A DNA stretch of 64,000 bases from an uncultured Candidatus Altimarinota bacterium (GTDB lineage Bacteria > Patescibacteriota > Gracilibacteria > BD1-5 > UBA2023). The notes under the pieces were generated by a model, which saw only the letters and a program-made list of their open reading frames with translations, was not told the origin of the DNA and did not search any database. The stretch covers positions 1-64,000 of the forward strand of contig CAKZJF010000028.1 in the NCBI GenBank assembly GCA_936941205.1, written 5' to 3'. Every line of letters begins with the position of its first letter. The first letter of the stretch is position 1. Position numbers and translations under genes: made by a program. Positions 25,883 to 37,738 of the stretch are shown here, piece by piece.

Positions 25883-28800
25883 ATGAATCTAAAGAAAATA
25901 TTCTCATCTGTTGTTATTCTGACATGATTACTGTTTACGGTTTCATGGCAATCCAATATAGCAGTAAATGCTACCTGCTTAATAGGTGGCATACTTTGTA
26001 CGACAGATGTAGAATCTAAAGTACAAAATATTTGTAATGGAGATAATTGTATTCAAAAGTGAGTTGATACTATAGGAAATGATACTTCCTTGAGTAATAC
26101 GCTTTCAAAACAAACACTACAAACTTTTATTCAAAAGGTTGTAAAGTATCTTCTTGCCTTTATTAGTCTTGTTGCTATATTATATATAATATATGCTGGA
26201 TTTCAGGTGATGACCTGAGCTGGTGATGAGGAAAAATTAAAGAAAGCGAAAAATATAATACTTTATGTTATTATAGGGATACTTATAATGTGGCTTGCTT
26301 ATGCTATAGTAAACTGGTTCATGTCTAAGATACTAACACCAGCAACTGTTATTACCTATAATTCACAAGAAGAACAAACTCATTTTTGATTTTCAGATCT
26401 TCAAGAATACTTATTACCAAGTGTAAATGCCTATACAGAAAGTGATTTTAATACATTTGACTACTATAAGCGAGAAATAGAAAAACTAAAAAATCTTGCT
26501 TGAACTGAATTTTACGAAAAAAAAACGATTAACGAATGAACACTTCGGAAAATACAACTTCTTGTAACTCAAGCAATAGATACACTTCCAGATGATCCAG
26601 ATAATGAAGTTGAAAATCAAAAAACAATAATTCAACTTCAAGCAATCATATCAAAAACGATTAGCGAACCAAAATCAAGCACCCAAGCCAAACAACTCAT
26701 TGAATGAATCGATGGGTTTTTAAAGGGAGTGAAAATTGATCGAATAACTGCTGAAATACAAGCTAATCCAGATAATGGAAGTGCACCTCTTTCAGTAACA
26801 TTTCGAGCAGTTAAAGCAAGTGATCCATCATGAAATGACATTCCAAAAGAAAATTATATTTGGTGGATTCGATGACAATGAAGTAATAGGGTTGAACTTG
26901 GAAGATGACCTGTTTTATTATATACTTTTAATGACAACAAAAACTACAAAGTATTTCTCGATATAGTTTCTGCACATAGGAATAATAAAGGGAAGGTTGA
27001 TGTCCTTCCTTTTTCAGAATCAAAAGATATACAAGTTAATCCTCCACCATGAGTGATTCAATTACTAATCAATGGGGTAAATGCTAGTAAGCTCAATACT
27101 ATAAAAATACATCCCAATATAGCCAAAATGGGGCTTATTTTTGATGCAAGTGCGTCAAAAGCTGATGGTGGAATGAATATTACAACAACTCGTTGGGAAT
27201 TTTGAAATGGTGAAGAAATACAGTATGAATGATGACCTGGTGTTGAAAGGCAAGTATTCTCTAATGAAGGAAAATATCAAGTAAAAATAACCCTGGTGAC
27301 AAATCAAGGTCAAAAGATAGAAAAGAATATAAATATTGAAATACATGATCCGAGTGCGGTAATACAAGCATCAAAAGTTAAATGATTTATAGGTGAGGAT
27401 TTTACATTCAATGCACTATCTTATTTATGAAATAATTCAAATGTGAATTATCAATGGTCTATACTCGATGCAAATTCAAACAAACAATTTTGAAATGGAA
27501 AATGAAATATATTTTCATATAAATTTCCAGAAATTGGATCATATATTATTACCCTAAAAACCACCAATTCAAATGGGAAGGTAGATAGTGATAGTAAGGA
27601 AATTACGATTGAATCTCGTGAACCAATAGCGAATTTTGAACATAAGGTTATTAACTCGGAAAAGCCAAATACATATATATTTGATGCCACACAGAGTTAT
27701 GATCAAGATACAAAGGAATGAGAAAGTTTAAAATATGAATGGCTTATTGATGGAAAACGAGTTGAGCTCAGCGAAATAGAAAAAAAATGAGCCATTGGGA
27801 ATTATACATTTGATACTCCTTGAGCACATAAAATTGAACTTACCGTTATTAATAAAAATCAAAAGACAAAAACAAGTGAGCAAAGTATAAATGTACCTTC
27901 TATTCTTGCAATTGATGACTTTATTATTGATCCGAAAGTATCACAAAGAAAAACTGTTAATTGAGCACGTATTGACGCAAGCATTAATGCTCCAAATGCA
28001 CGATATTTTGAATGGGATTTTGGTGATGGAACAAGTCAAGTTATAGGAAATGAATCTCAACTGTATCATACCTATAATAAATCATGAAAATACACTATTA
28101 CTGTACGCATTAAAGACTCGACTGAAACATATAATAACACAGTAACTCGAACCGTATATGTGACAGATGCTGATACACCATTTTCAGTAGTAGAGATAAA
28201 ACAAAATGGAAAAATCATACTACCTACGAAAGATATCCAGTGTAATCAACAAGAATGAGAAGATGTATATCTTATAGATCGAATCAATCCTATTAGCATA
28301 GACTGAACAAAAAGTATTAATATAGATTGATCAAATTCAAATATAAAATATTGATGGCAATATCAGTGACAAATTTCAAATGAATCTACATTTAATCAAA
28401 AATTTACAGAACTTTGATGTTTCCCTGTAACCCTCTCTATACAATGAAATAATTGATCAACTCATTCTACTCGAACCTTTTTCCGAGTGAGTAACATAGC
28501 ACCAAAAATTGGAACGATAACAATTAATGATGAGAGTGCAAATGGTGGTTGAAATACAAATGGTGGTTCAAATACACAACAAAATCAAAGCTCTAAAATA
28601 ATCATTTCAGCATCAACAACAAATGCAAAAGATGAAGATGGTGTAATTACATCATACTTATGGTACTATTATACAGAATCTGACAAAGAACCTCAAGATT
28701 TTAGAACAACACAAAATTCAAAAACAACGTTTGTAGTTCCAAATATTAATGAAAAATACTATTTCTGAGTTATCGTTGAAGATAATGATGGTCTTGTATC

Positions 28801-31147
28801 TGACAGTAGGGATATGATTGGTGAAAATACGCCAAATTTTATTACAAATAATGGAAATATAAATCTTCCAATTATTACAATAACCACAACAAATACAAAT
28901 ATTATTGCAGGAAATGATATGACATTTGATGTATCTGTAAAGAATGTACTTTGAAAAGTTCTTACGGAAAAATCAGATTTTCAATGGGATTTTGATGGTG
29001 ATGGCATAACTGACATTAAAACAAAAGATTCACGAATTACTAGAAAATTTGATACTCCTTGAACATTCAATGTAAAGGTAAAGGCTACATATAACTGAGC
29101 ATCAAATACAAAATATCAAACTATAGTCGTAAAAAATGAATTAACACCAAAAACTATTACCTATAAGTATAAAGATAAAAATATTGTACTCAATACAACA
29201 AATGGTGTATACAAAATGGCAAAATGGTTATATGGTGAAAGCTCATCAGATAATACCTACTATATAGTTATAGATTGAATAAATGATGTTACCGGAACCA
29301 TGGAGGTAAGTGACTCTGTGGAAAGCAAAATGGTGGATTTCTCAACAACAGGTTGAGAAATAGTAAGTGACCAATTAATCACCTATCCACAGTCAGAAAG
29401 TGGAAGTATTCATATAAATCAGCAAAATACAAAGGTTTTTATACTTCCAAGAATAGAAAACTCTCCTGATGTAAGATATGCTATTGATTCTGATATTAAT
29501 ACTGATTCTGACTTAAATGGAACGAATGATGATGATATTGATAATAAAGATACAGAATCTTACGAACATTGATACCCTTTTATTATTAAAGATTTTACGA
29601 ATCAAAAAAGAAATTCAAGAACCATTCGTATAACCTTTCTTCGAAATAATACAAAAATATCTTCAAAAGCTATTGTATTACGCTTTGATTATATAAAAGA
29701 TATCCAAGTTACTCAGGGTTCTACAAGTTGAAGTTGAAATGAAACATCGAGTTGAACAATACAATTAGAAGAAATGATTTCAAAATATGATCGTGAAAAT
29801 ATTGCAAAATTTGAAGAAATTATCAGAACACTTCCACAAGATGATAGAACATATCTGATGAAGAATAAAAATCTTCTCATCGAAAATTGGGCAGATCCTC
29901 AAGAAAAAACAAGAATCCTTCTTACTATACAAGAATATATTGATTCACTTACTGATAATTCATCAATAAAAGAAACGCTCTGAAATATTATTACTTCCCT
30001 TCTTATTGCCGAAAATCAATCTGCAGATGATATCAGTGTTGCCCTCTCTGTAATTCGATCTCTTATATCACAAAATCATCCACAATACTCATCAATATCT
30101 GAAAAACTTGATAGTATTGCCGGACATCCAAGTAACTTTTCAGAAAATAAAAAATTATGAACGGAAATTCTGAGTATCATTAAGGATGATACTACTCTTA
30201 CTACAAAAGATAAAACAAACATAAAGAGTCAACTTATTATAATTACCGCAGGGTGATCTCAGAGCGTTAGTGAAGATGATGTGAAAGAAATCGTGAGTAC
30301 TACAAGTTCAATTGGTGGAATTGCTCAATTTTTGGTAGGCTTCTTTAAATTGTTTTTATATATTATCATACTTCTTATACTTGGATGATTATGATCATTC
30401 GCATTTTATAAGGTGAAAAATAAGAATTCTGATATTGCATTTCAAGATTGGATTATAGAATTATTCTCGCGAAAGTCCGATAAAACCAAGCAATGATTAG
30501 ATATAAGTCATTTGCCAATAAAAACTGAAAGTATTACACAAAATATACCATATACAATAGAAAAGAATGATATTCTTAATACAAATGAGAAGATTTGAAT
30601 AAGTAATGGTAGTATTTCCTCAAATTGATCAATCCCTAATTGGCTAAAAACAAAGGAAGAATCTATTCAAGAAAGTTGAGTTCAGAAGGCAGATAATGCA
30701 GAAATTGATCCACTTGGAAATTTTTCAAGCCAGTCAGCAGTGGTAGTTGAGAATACTAATACTCAATCATCTTTAGGTGATAATAAGTTACCAAATTGGT
30801 TAGTTAATCCTTCTAAAAATGAAGAAGTAGCTCCTCAAGAAGAAGTAGCTCCTCAAGAAGAAGTAGCTCCTCAAGAAGAAGTAGCTCCTCAAGAAGAAGT
30901 AGCTCCTCAAGAAGCCACATCTTCAGAAATTATAATAACTGAAGATGAAAAAACTCAGATATCACCATCTATAAAGGAAGAATCTCCTCAAATGCGTGAT
31001 ATACCAGATTGGCTAAAAGATTCTGTTCTAACAAAAACTGAGGAAACGAAAAAAGTTGAGCCAACCGTAGATAAACAACCTACTCCCATAAAAAATGATA
31101 CCCAAAAGACCGCTGTTGATGATGATATTCCAGATTGGCTCAAATAA
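25883..31147 (+). CDS. giant surface protein (1754 aa): TrbC/VirB2-like TM module, multiple PKD-like domains, C-terminal TM and cytoplasmic tail with [IL]P[ND]WL repeats
   Basis: FIQKVVKYLLAFISLVAILYIIYAGFQVMTGAGDEEKLKKAKNIILYVIIGILIMWLAYAIVNWF; PKD signatures such as ARYFEWDFGDGTSQVIGNESQLYHTYNKSGKYTITV; TM FLYIIILLILGGLGSFAFYKV; EEVAPQ x5. Confidence 0.85.
30821..30910 (+). repeat. 18-bp tandem repeat (gaagaagtagctcctcaa) x5 encoding EEVAPQ
   Basis: Five identical consecutive 18-bp units. Confidence 0.97.
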
Positions 31148-31172
31148 ATACCCGAATTCGGGTATTTATTTT
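31142..31172 (+). terminator. intrinsic terminator overlapping a stop codon
   Basis: Palindrome aaataaatacccgaattcgggtatttatttt. Confidence 0.85.
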
Positions 31173-31227
31173 GCAATGTACCATTTTTGAGTTATATTAG
31201 TATGGAATAGTTATAATTCTGATTAAT

Positions 31228-33639
31228 ATGAATCCTGAAACTCCAAATTCATCCGAATGAGAAAAAGAGAAATTTCTCCATTTGTCGAATACTACAGAAC
31301 CACAAATATCCCCCACAAATACTCAAAAAGAGGCAGATACTACTTCACCTCAAAAAGAAGAACAAAAACCCGGATTTTTAGCCACCATACTAGCACAGCC
31401 TGATAAGGTAACAAGTTGACCAGTATGACAAAAAATTGAACAAGAAAGCACTTCTGCAACAAATCAAATAGGAAATACTATTCCAAAGAAAAAAATAGAT
31501 CCTATTACACCTGCTGTATTTTTTAAATACATTAGTGCACTTTTACTAGTAAGTTTCATATTTTTCTGAAGCTTCCTAGCCTATATCGTATTTAATCCCG
31601 AACAAACACAATTCTTTGTTCGTTTCGGAATAGATCCAGATGAGATAAAGGTTTTATTAAGAAAATTAGTAGATATCGTTTTTGGAATAATGACTCTCAT
31701 TTTTTCGATTATTTGGATTATTTATCTTTTTCGATCATTTTTGACTCCGAAAGAATACCAAAAAAGAAAAACTCTTGCTATTATGCTTGCAATTTTCTTT
31801 GGAATTATTCTATTTGGGAATATTACTGCATGGGCAAAGCTCGTTCAACAAATTAAAGTCATAGACCCTGAAAATCCATTCTGAAATGTACTTATATATG
31901 ATAATGAACTTTATAAATCAGAAACAGGAAAAGATAATGCGAAAATCCGAAAAACTTCTGAACTCATAGGTCCTATCACATTATTTTTTGATATCTCCAC
32001 AAATGCACAAAGAGTCGAAGAAAAAGAAACTATGACAATTGGTTCATTTCAAATTAATTTTAATGGAGCAAAATGTGTAAATGGAAAAGATGAAATAACA
32101 GGGACTGATCCAAAAGATAATAAAACACTCATATGTACATTTGACGAAGTAAAAACATATAATATCACAGGAAAATACACCTGAATACACAAGGTAAGTC
32201 GAGAAAAAAAGGAGGTAAATATTACTTTGCCTTGAATTGATATCAAATGACTCATCGAGAAAAAAGAGGGGAAAAACCTAAAATGAGAAAAAACTATTAT
32301 TCTTGATGCAACAAAATTGCAAAAAACCATTTGAAATCCTCTATGGATTGAGCCAGATGGTACAGAGAATAAGAAAACAAGTCTGATTCGAGTGGCAAAT
32401 GGACAAGAGCAACTTATATGTTTACGAATCATACAAACAAATGGTTGTGATAGAATATTTCTCATTAGTGATACTAATACTGAAAAAGTACATTGAGAAA
32501 TTACAGCAACACAAAACCCTGTTAATGCATTGGTATACGAATTTGAACTAAAAGATACCGATATTAATGTGGATGAAATTCAGTGATATAAATGGATAAC
32601 AAATGAATGAAATATTATTTGTGAATGAAATACAACAGGAAAGTGTGAATATGCCCTCCCAAAGTACGGGAAATACTCAATCACTCTTGAGATTATCCTG
32701 GCAAATAATGAGATTATACGAATTAAGAAAGATGGAAATGTCCAAGCTCCAGTAAAGCTTATGAGACCACTTAGAATTATGGGGCCAGATAAGACAAATT
32801 TAGCTATAGATAACAACTTTGACGACACCCTGAAGGCCTTCGTACTCAAATGAGTACCAACCCCAACAGAACTCATTCTTGATGCTCAAGATGTCGTTCC
32901 AAATAATCAATGACTCACCCTTCAATCAGTCGAATGGGAAATAATGGAAATATGACAACCTGTAAAGAAAAAAATAGGAATTAAAATAACAGCGGATATT
33001 TTAACAAATATGCGACATGAAATTATTGGAAAATATACTTTTAAGAATAGAGAATCCTGAACATTGGAGTATGCACAAGAAAGGATAATTGTTGAATCAA
33101 ACCAAACTGAAATTATTCCTGAATTATATATTGAAAAGGAATCTGACTATGCACCAACTATCGTACGAGCTGATGCATCAGCCAGTACTACAAAAGAATG
33201 AAATATTAAGAAATTTATTTTTGATTTTTGAGAAGGAAGACCACCAGTAGAAGGAGACTCTATACAAGAATACCAGTATTTGAAAGATGGAGAAAAAACT
33301 ATTACACTTACTATTATTCGTGAAGATGGAGTAAAGGCAGTGCTTCAAAAAAATATCGTATTAAAATCAAAACAAAAAACTATTGTACTCAATGCAAGCA
33401 ATTGGATTTGGTTTGCTAATAAAGCTGTAGATTTTGATGCAAATGGAACTGAGTGACAAATAGATACCTACATATGGAACTTTTGAGATAATACTCAAGC
33501 CTCATATGATCCTGCGCCCTCTCATGTATATAAAGAACCTGGACAATACAATGTACAACTCAGTGTAACCTATGATGATGGAACGATAAAAACTGCCTCA
33601 AAAACAATAACTATAGAAGCAACATCGGAAGATGAGTAA
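31228..33639 (+). CDS. membrane protein with PKD-like domains (803 aa)
   Basis: N-terminal TM helices (FFKYISALLLVSFIFFGSFLAYIVF; IMTLIFSIIWIIYLF; LAIMLAIFFGIILFGNITAWA), C-terminal PKD IDTYIWNFGDNTQASYDPAPSHVYKEPGQYNVQLSVTYDDG. Confidence 0.8.
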
Positions 33640-33676
33640 TATAAAAACCCTCTTAACTTAAGAGGGTTTTTATATT
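33640..33676. terminator. bidirectional intrinsic terminator between convergent genes
   Basis: Perfect inverted repeat tataaaaaccctcttaa-cttaagagggtttttata. Confidence 0.85.
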
Positions 33677-34387
33677 TTAATGAATATACGTTCATTCGAG
33701 AGTTTCTTCATCTAGCTTATCAATATCCTCAATTCGGCATACGAATATTGGCATCTTTTCATCCTTTGCAAGAGCAATTGCAGATTGATCCATTATTCGA
33801 AGTCATTGATTTAAGGCATCTTCAAGAGTAATGATATCATATCTTTTAGCATCAGAATGTTTTTTTGGATCCTTATCATACACTCAATTTACTTTCGTTC
33901 CTTTTACCACACAATCACATTCAAGCTCTAATGCTCGAAGTACAGCAGTTGAGTCTGTTGTAAAATATGGATTCCCCGTTCATCAAACACAGATAACCAC
34001 TCTTCCCTTCTCTATATGGCGCAAGGCTCGTAATCTGATAAATTCTTCGCAAACCTTCGGAGTGGGAACAGCACTCATGACACGAACTTCAGCATTTTGT
34101 TCTTTCAATGCTTCTCATAATGCAATACCATTAATCATAGTTGCAAGCATTCACATATAATCTCCCATAGAACGATCCATTCAGCCTTTCTCCAGAATAG
34201 CTCAACGAAAAATATTTCCCCCACCAATTACTACTACTACTTGAATATTTTTCTTTGTGAGTGCAATGACTTTCTGAGCAAGAAAGGAGAGAAATTCAGG
34301 ATCAATTCCATATCCCAATTTTCACTGAAGAGCTTCTCCTGAGAGTTTCAAAAGTACTCTCTTAACTGTATGTCCGTATTTTTTCAT
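33677..34387 (-). CDS. pyrH: uridylate kinase
   Basis: [78 protein letters not shown]. Confidence 0.95.
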
Positions 34388-34400
34388 AAGAATATAATAA

Positions 34401-34422
34401 AAAAGACCATAATTGGTCTTTT
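34401..34422. terminator. intrinsic terminator upstream of pyrH
   Basis: aaaagaccataattggtctttt hairpin. Confidence 0.6.
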
Positions 34423-34999
34423 AGAAAGTAAAAAATCACTGAATAAATAATACAAAAACTGCTGAAAATGCGAGAGCAAGAACAAAGAGGATAGATAATC
34501 CAATAATAATTGTATTTCGCTTCTTGAGCTCATGCTCCAACCCAGAAACTGTATATTGCAATGTTTTTGAGTCAGTCTCATTTCGCTCTTTAGCGCTTTC
34601 TAGAAGAAAAGTAGCCTTTTTGTATTCAATTAAAGAAATGGAATTTTGCAATTCTGTTTCTGTTTTTCAGAGTTTATATGATAAATCCTGAATAAGCGTA
34701 TCCTTCTTATCGATTGTTTCTTGAGATTGTTCGTACAGATGTCGGTAATCTACCATATAACCATCCTGTCATACTAAAGAAACTGTATGATCTGATGATT
34801 CATTATGAATAATCTCATAATCATCTGCCATATACCCAATATTCTCTTCCTTTACACGTGCAACATCCTCATCATCAAGAAATACTTTCTTTCCGATACG
34901 TTTGGTATTAATTCTTCCTGCCTGTATAAAACGATCCACTGTTCTTGTGGAAACACCAAGACGAAGAGAAGCCTCAACTCTATCAATAGTAAACGCCAT
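34421..34999 (-). CDS. helix-turn-helix (MerR/excisionase-type) protein with coiled coil and C-terminal TM
   Basis: VEASLRLGVSTRTVDRFIQAGRINTKRIGKKVFLDDEDVARVK HTH; coiled coil; TM IIIGLSILFVLALAFSAVFVLFI; joined through TGA. Confidence 0.75.
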
Positions 35000-35153
35000 A
35001 GAAATAAAATATATTGAATGTGGAAACTATAATATAGAAAAAATCTAAATTTCAAAAAAATACTCTTAAAGTCCTTATGTTTATATAAATTGACTTTATG
35101 TGAAATTTAATATAATTGATATATCAAATATTATTCAATAATATATCATCCAT

Positions 35154-35582
35154 ATGTCATCTATTAATGCTCCTATTGATTTTCTTTTTCAAACAGTAAA
35201 AACATACTCTATACTCTCTAGAAAATTTGACGGATACCTCGGTGGAATAAGTCTTAATGAGTTTATTATTCTTTCATATCTTGAGAAATCTCCAGAAAGT
35301 AAAATGCGTCGGGTTGATCTTGCTGAAAAGATTGGACTTACTGCATCAGGAATAACAAGACTGCTCCTTCCTATGGAGAAAATATGACTCATCCAAAGAG
35401 AAAAAAATGAACACGATGCACGTGTAAGTTTTGTATTAATTGCTCCAGGAGGAAAAAGAAAGTTATTTGAAGCAATGGATCGAATTGAATTAATATTGCA
35501 AGAATCGTTTCCAAGTTATGAATCCTGAAGACTAGAAAATACAACAAAAGTTCTCCAAGAGATATGACAATTCATGAAATAA
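35154..35582 (+). CDS. MarR family transcriptional regulator
   Basis: LSLNEFIILSYL-type wHTH; MRRVDLAEKIGLTASGITRLLLPMEKIGLIQREKNEHDARVSFVLIAPGGKRKL. Confidence 0.88.
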
Positions 35583-35606
35583 TTCTAACAGTTTTTTCTT
35601 GCACGT

Positions 35607-36197
35607 ATGATATATAATACCTCTCACTTTATATGAATTTGAGTTAAAATAGAAGAAGTATTGCCTATTTTTCAATGCATAAACACCACTCTAAATACTG
35701 TACAGACTATTTATTCATTTCACATGCGCAATCCCCTTTCTGCGCATATTACACTTCAATATTTACCTCAGGTGATAGAGAAAAATTATATAGACAAAAT
35801 ATCTAAATTATTCCTCTATTATTCCAAAAAAGATATACATATACAATGATATGCTATTGACTTTTTTCTTTCAAAAAACACAAACAAATGTTACTGTTAT
35901 CTCAAATGCTGAATCTCAAATGATATACTCCTTTTACGAAATAACTTAATTTGATTACAAGCATTCTCAGAGGTTATGGATAATTCCCTTCCATTCATAA
36001 GTCATATTACTTTATGCGATATAGAATTTAAAGAGGGCTTTACTGAATATGACAATCTCTTTAAACATCTCAATACAGTTACTCGTGATCTTATAAAAAA
36101 TAGTAATATCGCGGACAATATATCCCTCTATATAGTTGATTCTACTATGATTCCTGAATTACAAATCCCAAAGATACAATATAAACTTCATGAATAG
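35607..36197 (+). CDS. 2'-5' RNA ligase (LigT/CPDase)-like protein
   Basis: Two HxT motifs: SAHITLQYLP and ISHITLCDIEF; N-terminal HFIGIGVKI; frame joined through TGAs. Confidence 0.72.
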
Positions 36198-36287
36198 CTT
36201 TTTAGATGTACGTCTTAAGTTGTTACTTGTATATTCTGGAATTCTATGATATCATAGAATAGCCACAACTATCTATGGAGGTGTAAC

Positions 36288-36590
36288 ATGGCGGTACAAA
36301 TTCGTGTCATGAAAAATGGGCGTCCCGTTTCAGGGGTGAATGTGTATTACAGAAAGAAGTCTTCTGGTTCGACTGGAGAAAAAACTACCGATGATCAGGG
36401 ATATGTCACTTTTCAAGTTGATGCTGGAATGGCTGCAATTATTCGTATTCGTGGGAAAGGAATTTCTTATGAAGAAAATGATTACTATCTAAAAAGCGGG
36501 TTAAATGAGTTCAAATTCTGAATTTCATTCAATCCAATCCTCCAACTCCCCCCACACCAATCTGAAAGGGACATGGTGTGGGGTTTTTAA
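36288..36590 (+). CDS. small Ig-like/carboxypeptidase-regulatory-like protein (100 aa under table 25; 77 aa if TGA at 36519 acts as stop)
   Basis: Strong SD ggaggtgtaacATG; MAVQIRVMKNGRPVSGVNVYYRKKSSGSTGEKTTDDQGYVTFQVDAG...; no UGA before codon 78. Confidence 0.7.
36550..36588 (+). terminator. intrinsic terminator
   Basis: ccccacacca...tggtgtggggttttt. Confidence 0.85.
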
Positions 36591-36665
36591 TACTACAAGA
36601 AAATAGAATATACATCAAAAAAATAACCCCAATTTCTTGGAGCTATTTTAATGATTCAAATCAAA

Positions 36666-37118
36666 TGGTGGAGGTGACGGGAACTGCCCCCGTGTCTTGA
36701 AAGGTGCAACATATACATCTACCTTTTATAGTTCTTTTTTATACCACATATACAGGGAAAAAGAACAAAACAGTATACATGGAGACGGATTTCTAATACC
36801 TCAAGATGAATGAATACCTATCCAATAAGATTCATCTTGGGTCTTGAAGTAATGAAAGAGCTACAAGATTCCTTCTTTCATGTTGCAGCAAGCCATCTGG
36901 CATTCATCTATAAAGAAGGCTGCGTTCTTGTAGTTAAACTAGGCAAGAACTGTCGCAGGAGTAGTATTGCCGAAAAGACGAGCAAGTACACTACCACGAG
37001 TCGAACGAGAAGTTTTAGCACTTCTTTTTTCCGCATTTGATAAGGAAGCGTCGGACCGCTCCCAAAAGGCACATACATCACACATAGATTCTCCCAATCG
37101 AATACTAATATCACCCCC
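36666..37118 (-). ncRNA. ssrA: transfer-messenger RNA (one-piece)
   Basis: 5' GGGGGTGATATTAGTATTCGATTGGG and 3' ACACGGGGGCAGTTCCCGTCACCTCCACCA form a 7-bp acceptor stem (GGGGGTG/CACCTCC) with encoded CCA; internal tag ORF ends TAG at 36939-36941. Confidence 0.9.
36939..37019 (-). other. tmRNA tag-peptide reading frame (proposed AKTSRSTRGSVLARLFGNTTPATVLA*)
   Basis: GCT resume-type codon after A-rich ...GCGGAAAAAAGAAGT; in-frame to TAG; located between 5' and 3' tRNA-like halves. Confidence 0.65.
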
Positions 37119-37156
37119 ACAGACATCTATCATATATAAAAAATGGAATAAACCAA

Positions 37157-37188
37157 AAAAAAACTCCCCTATATTTCAAGGGGAGCAA
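37157..37188 (-). terminator. intrinsic terminator (minus strand) downstream of 37214..37738
   Basis: Minus strand gctccccttgaaatataggggagttttttt. Confidence 0.8.
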
Positions 37189-37213
37189 ACACGATGGAAA
37201 GCGAGTGTGACCT

Positions 37214-37738
37214 TTAGCGATTATGCAATGTGGTAAGAACCATTTTGGCTGTATCAGATGAAAGATTTCATTCAATAACAACCGTACCAGAAGTGAGTTT
37301 TGCATATGTTCGTTCAACAGGTTTATTTTTATCTTCAAGTTGCATAATTTGTTCTGGAGTCTTTCATTTATAGAAATAAACTCGAACTGCAGCGTTTAGG
37401 AAGACTGTTGGCACATGCTTTTTATCAATTCCGATTGTATCATTTGCATTCTCAATCTCTTTAAATTTTTTTATAAAATCATCATTAGCGACGGTGAATC
37501 CATATCATTCTTGTTCGTTCCAGTAGGAATTGCCCACCGAACGAGAGTGTTCCGTATTTTTTCATGTCTCCAATTGTTTTGGAGTTATTTCCATATACTG
37601 AACACTCGCTTGGAGTGTAGAATTCTGCGCCTCTGATGCGTTTATAAAGAAATACACTCATAAGAGGAAGAGGAGAGAGAGGATTGCCTGGGTCCACTCT
37701 ACGGTTACCCGTTTAACGGGAACACTTCTTGTTGTCAT
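37214..37738 (-). CDS. hypothetical protein with N-terminal TM (174 aa)
   Basis: MTTRSVPVKRVTVEWTQAILSLLFLLGVYFFINASEAQNSTLQASVQYMEITPKQLE...; table-25 ORF to TAA. Confidence 0.65.

Noticed and set aside
30821-30910. CRISPR-like short direct repeats
   Set aside because: 18-bp contiguous in-frame coding repeats without spacers
32049-32465. Antisense ORF of 138 aa in the track (and similar ones at 10500-10856, 41642-42010, 2288-2572, 3548-3781, 51972-52313)
   Set aside because: They lie opposite strongly supported CDS and their sequences look like low-complexity antisense translation; no family motifs
36908-37133. ORFs of 64-89 aa overlapping the tmRNA (36810-37040, 36908-37126, 36939-37133, 36967-37236)
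   Set aside because: Explained by the tmRNA and its tag frame; no independent coding support
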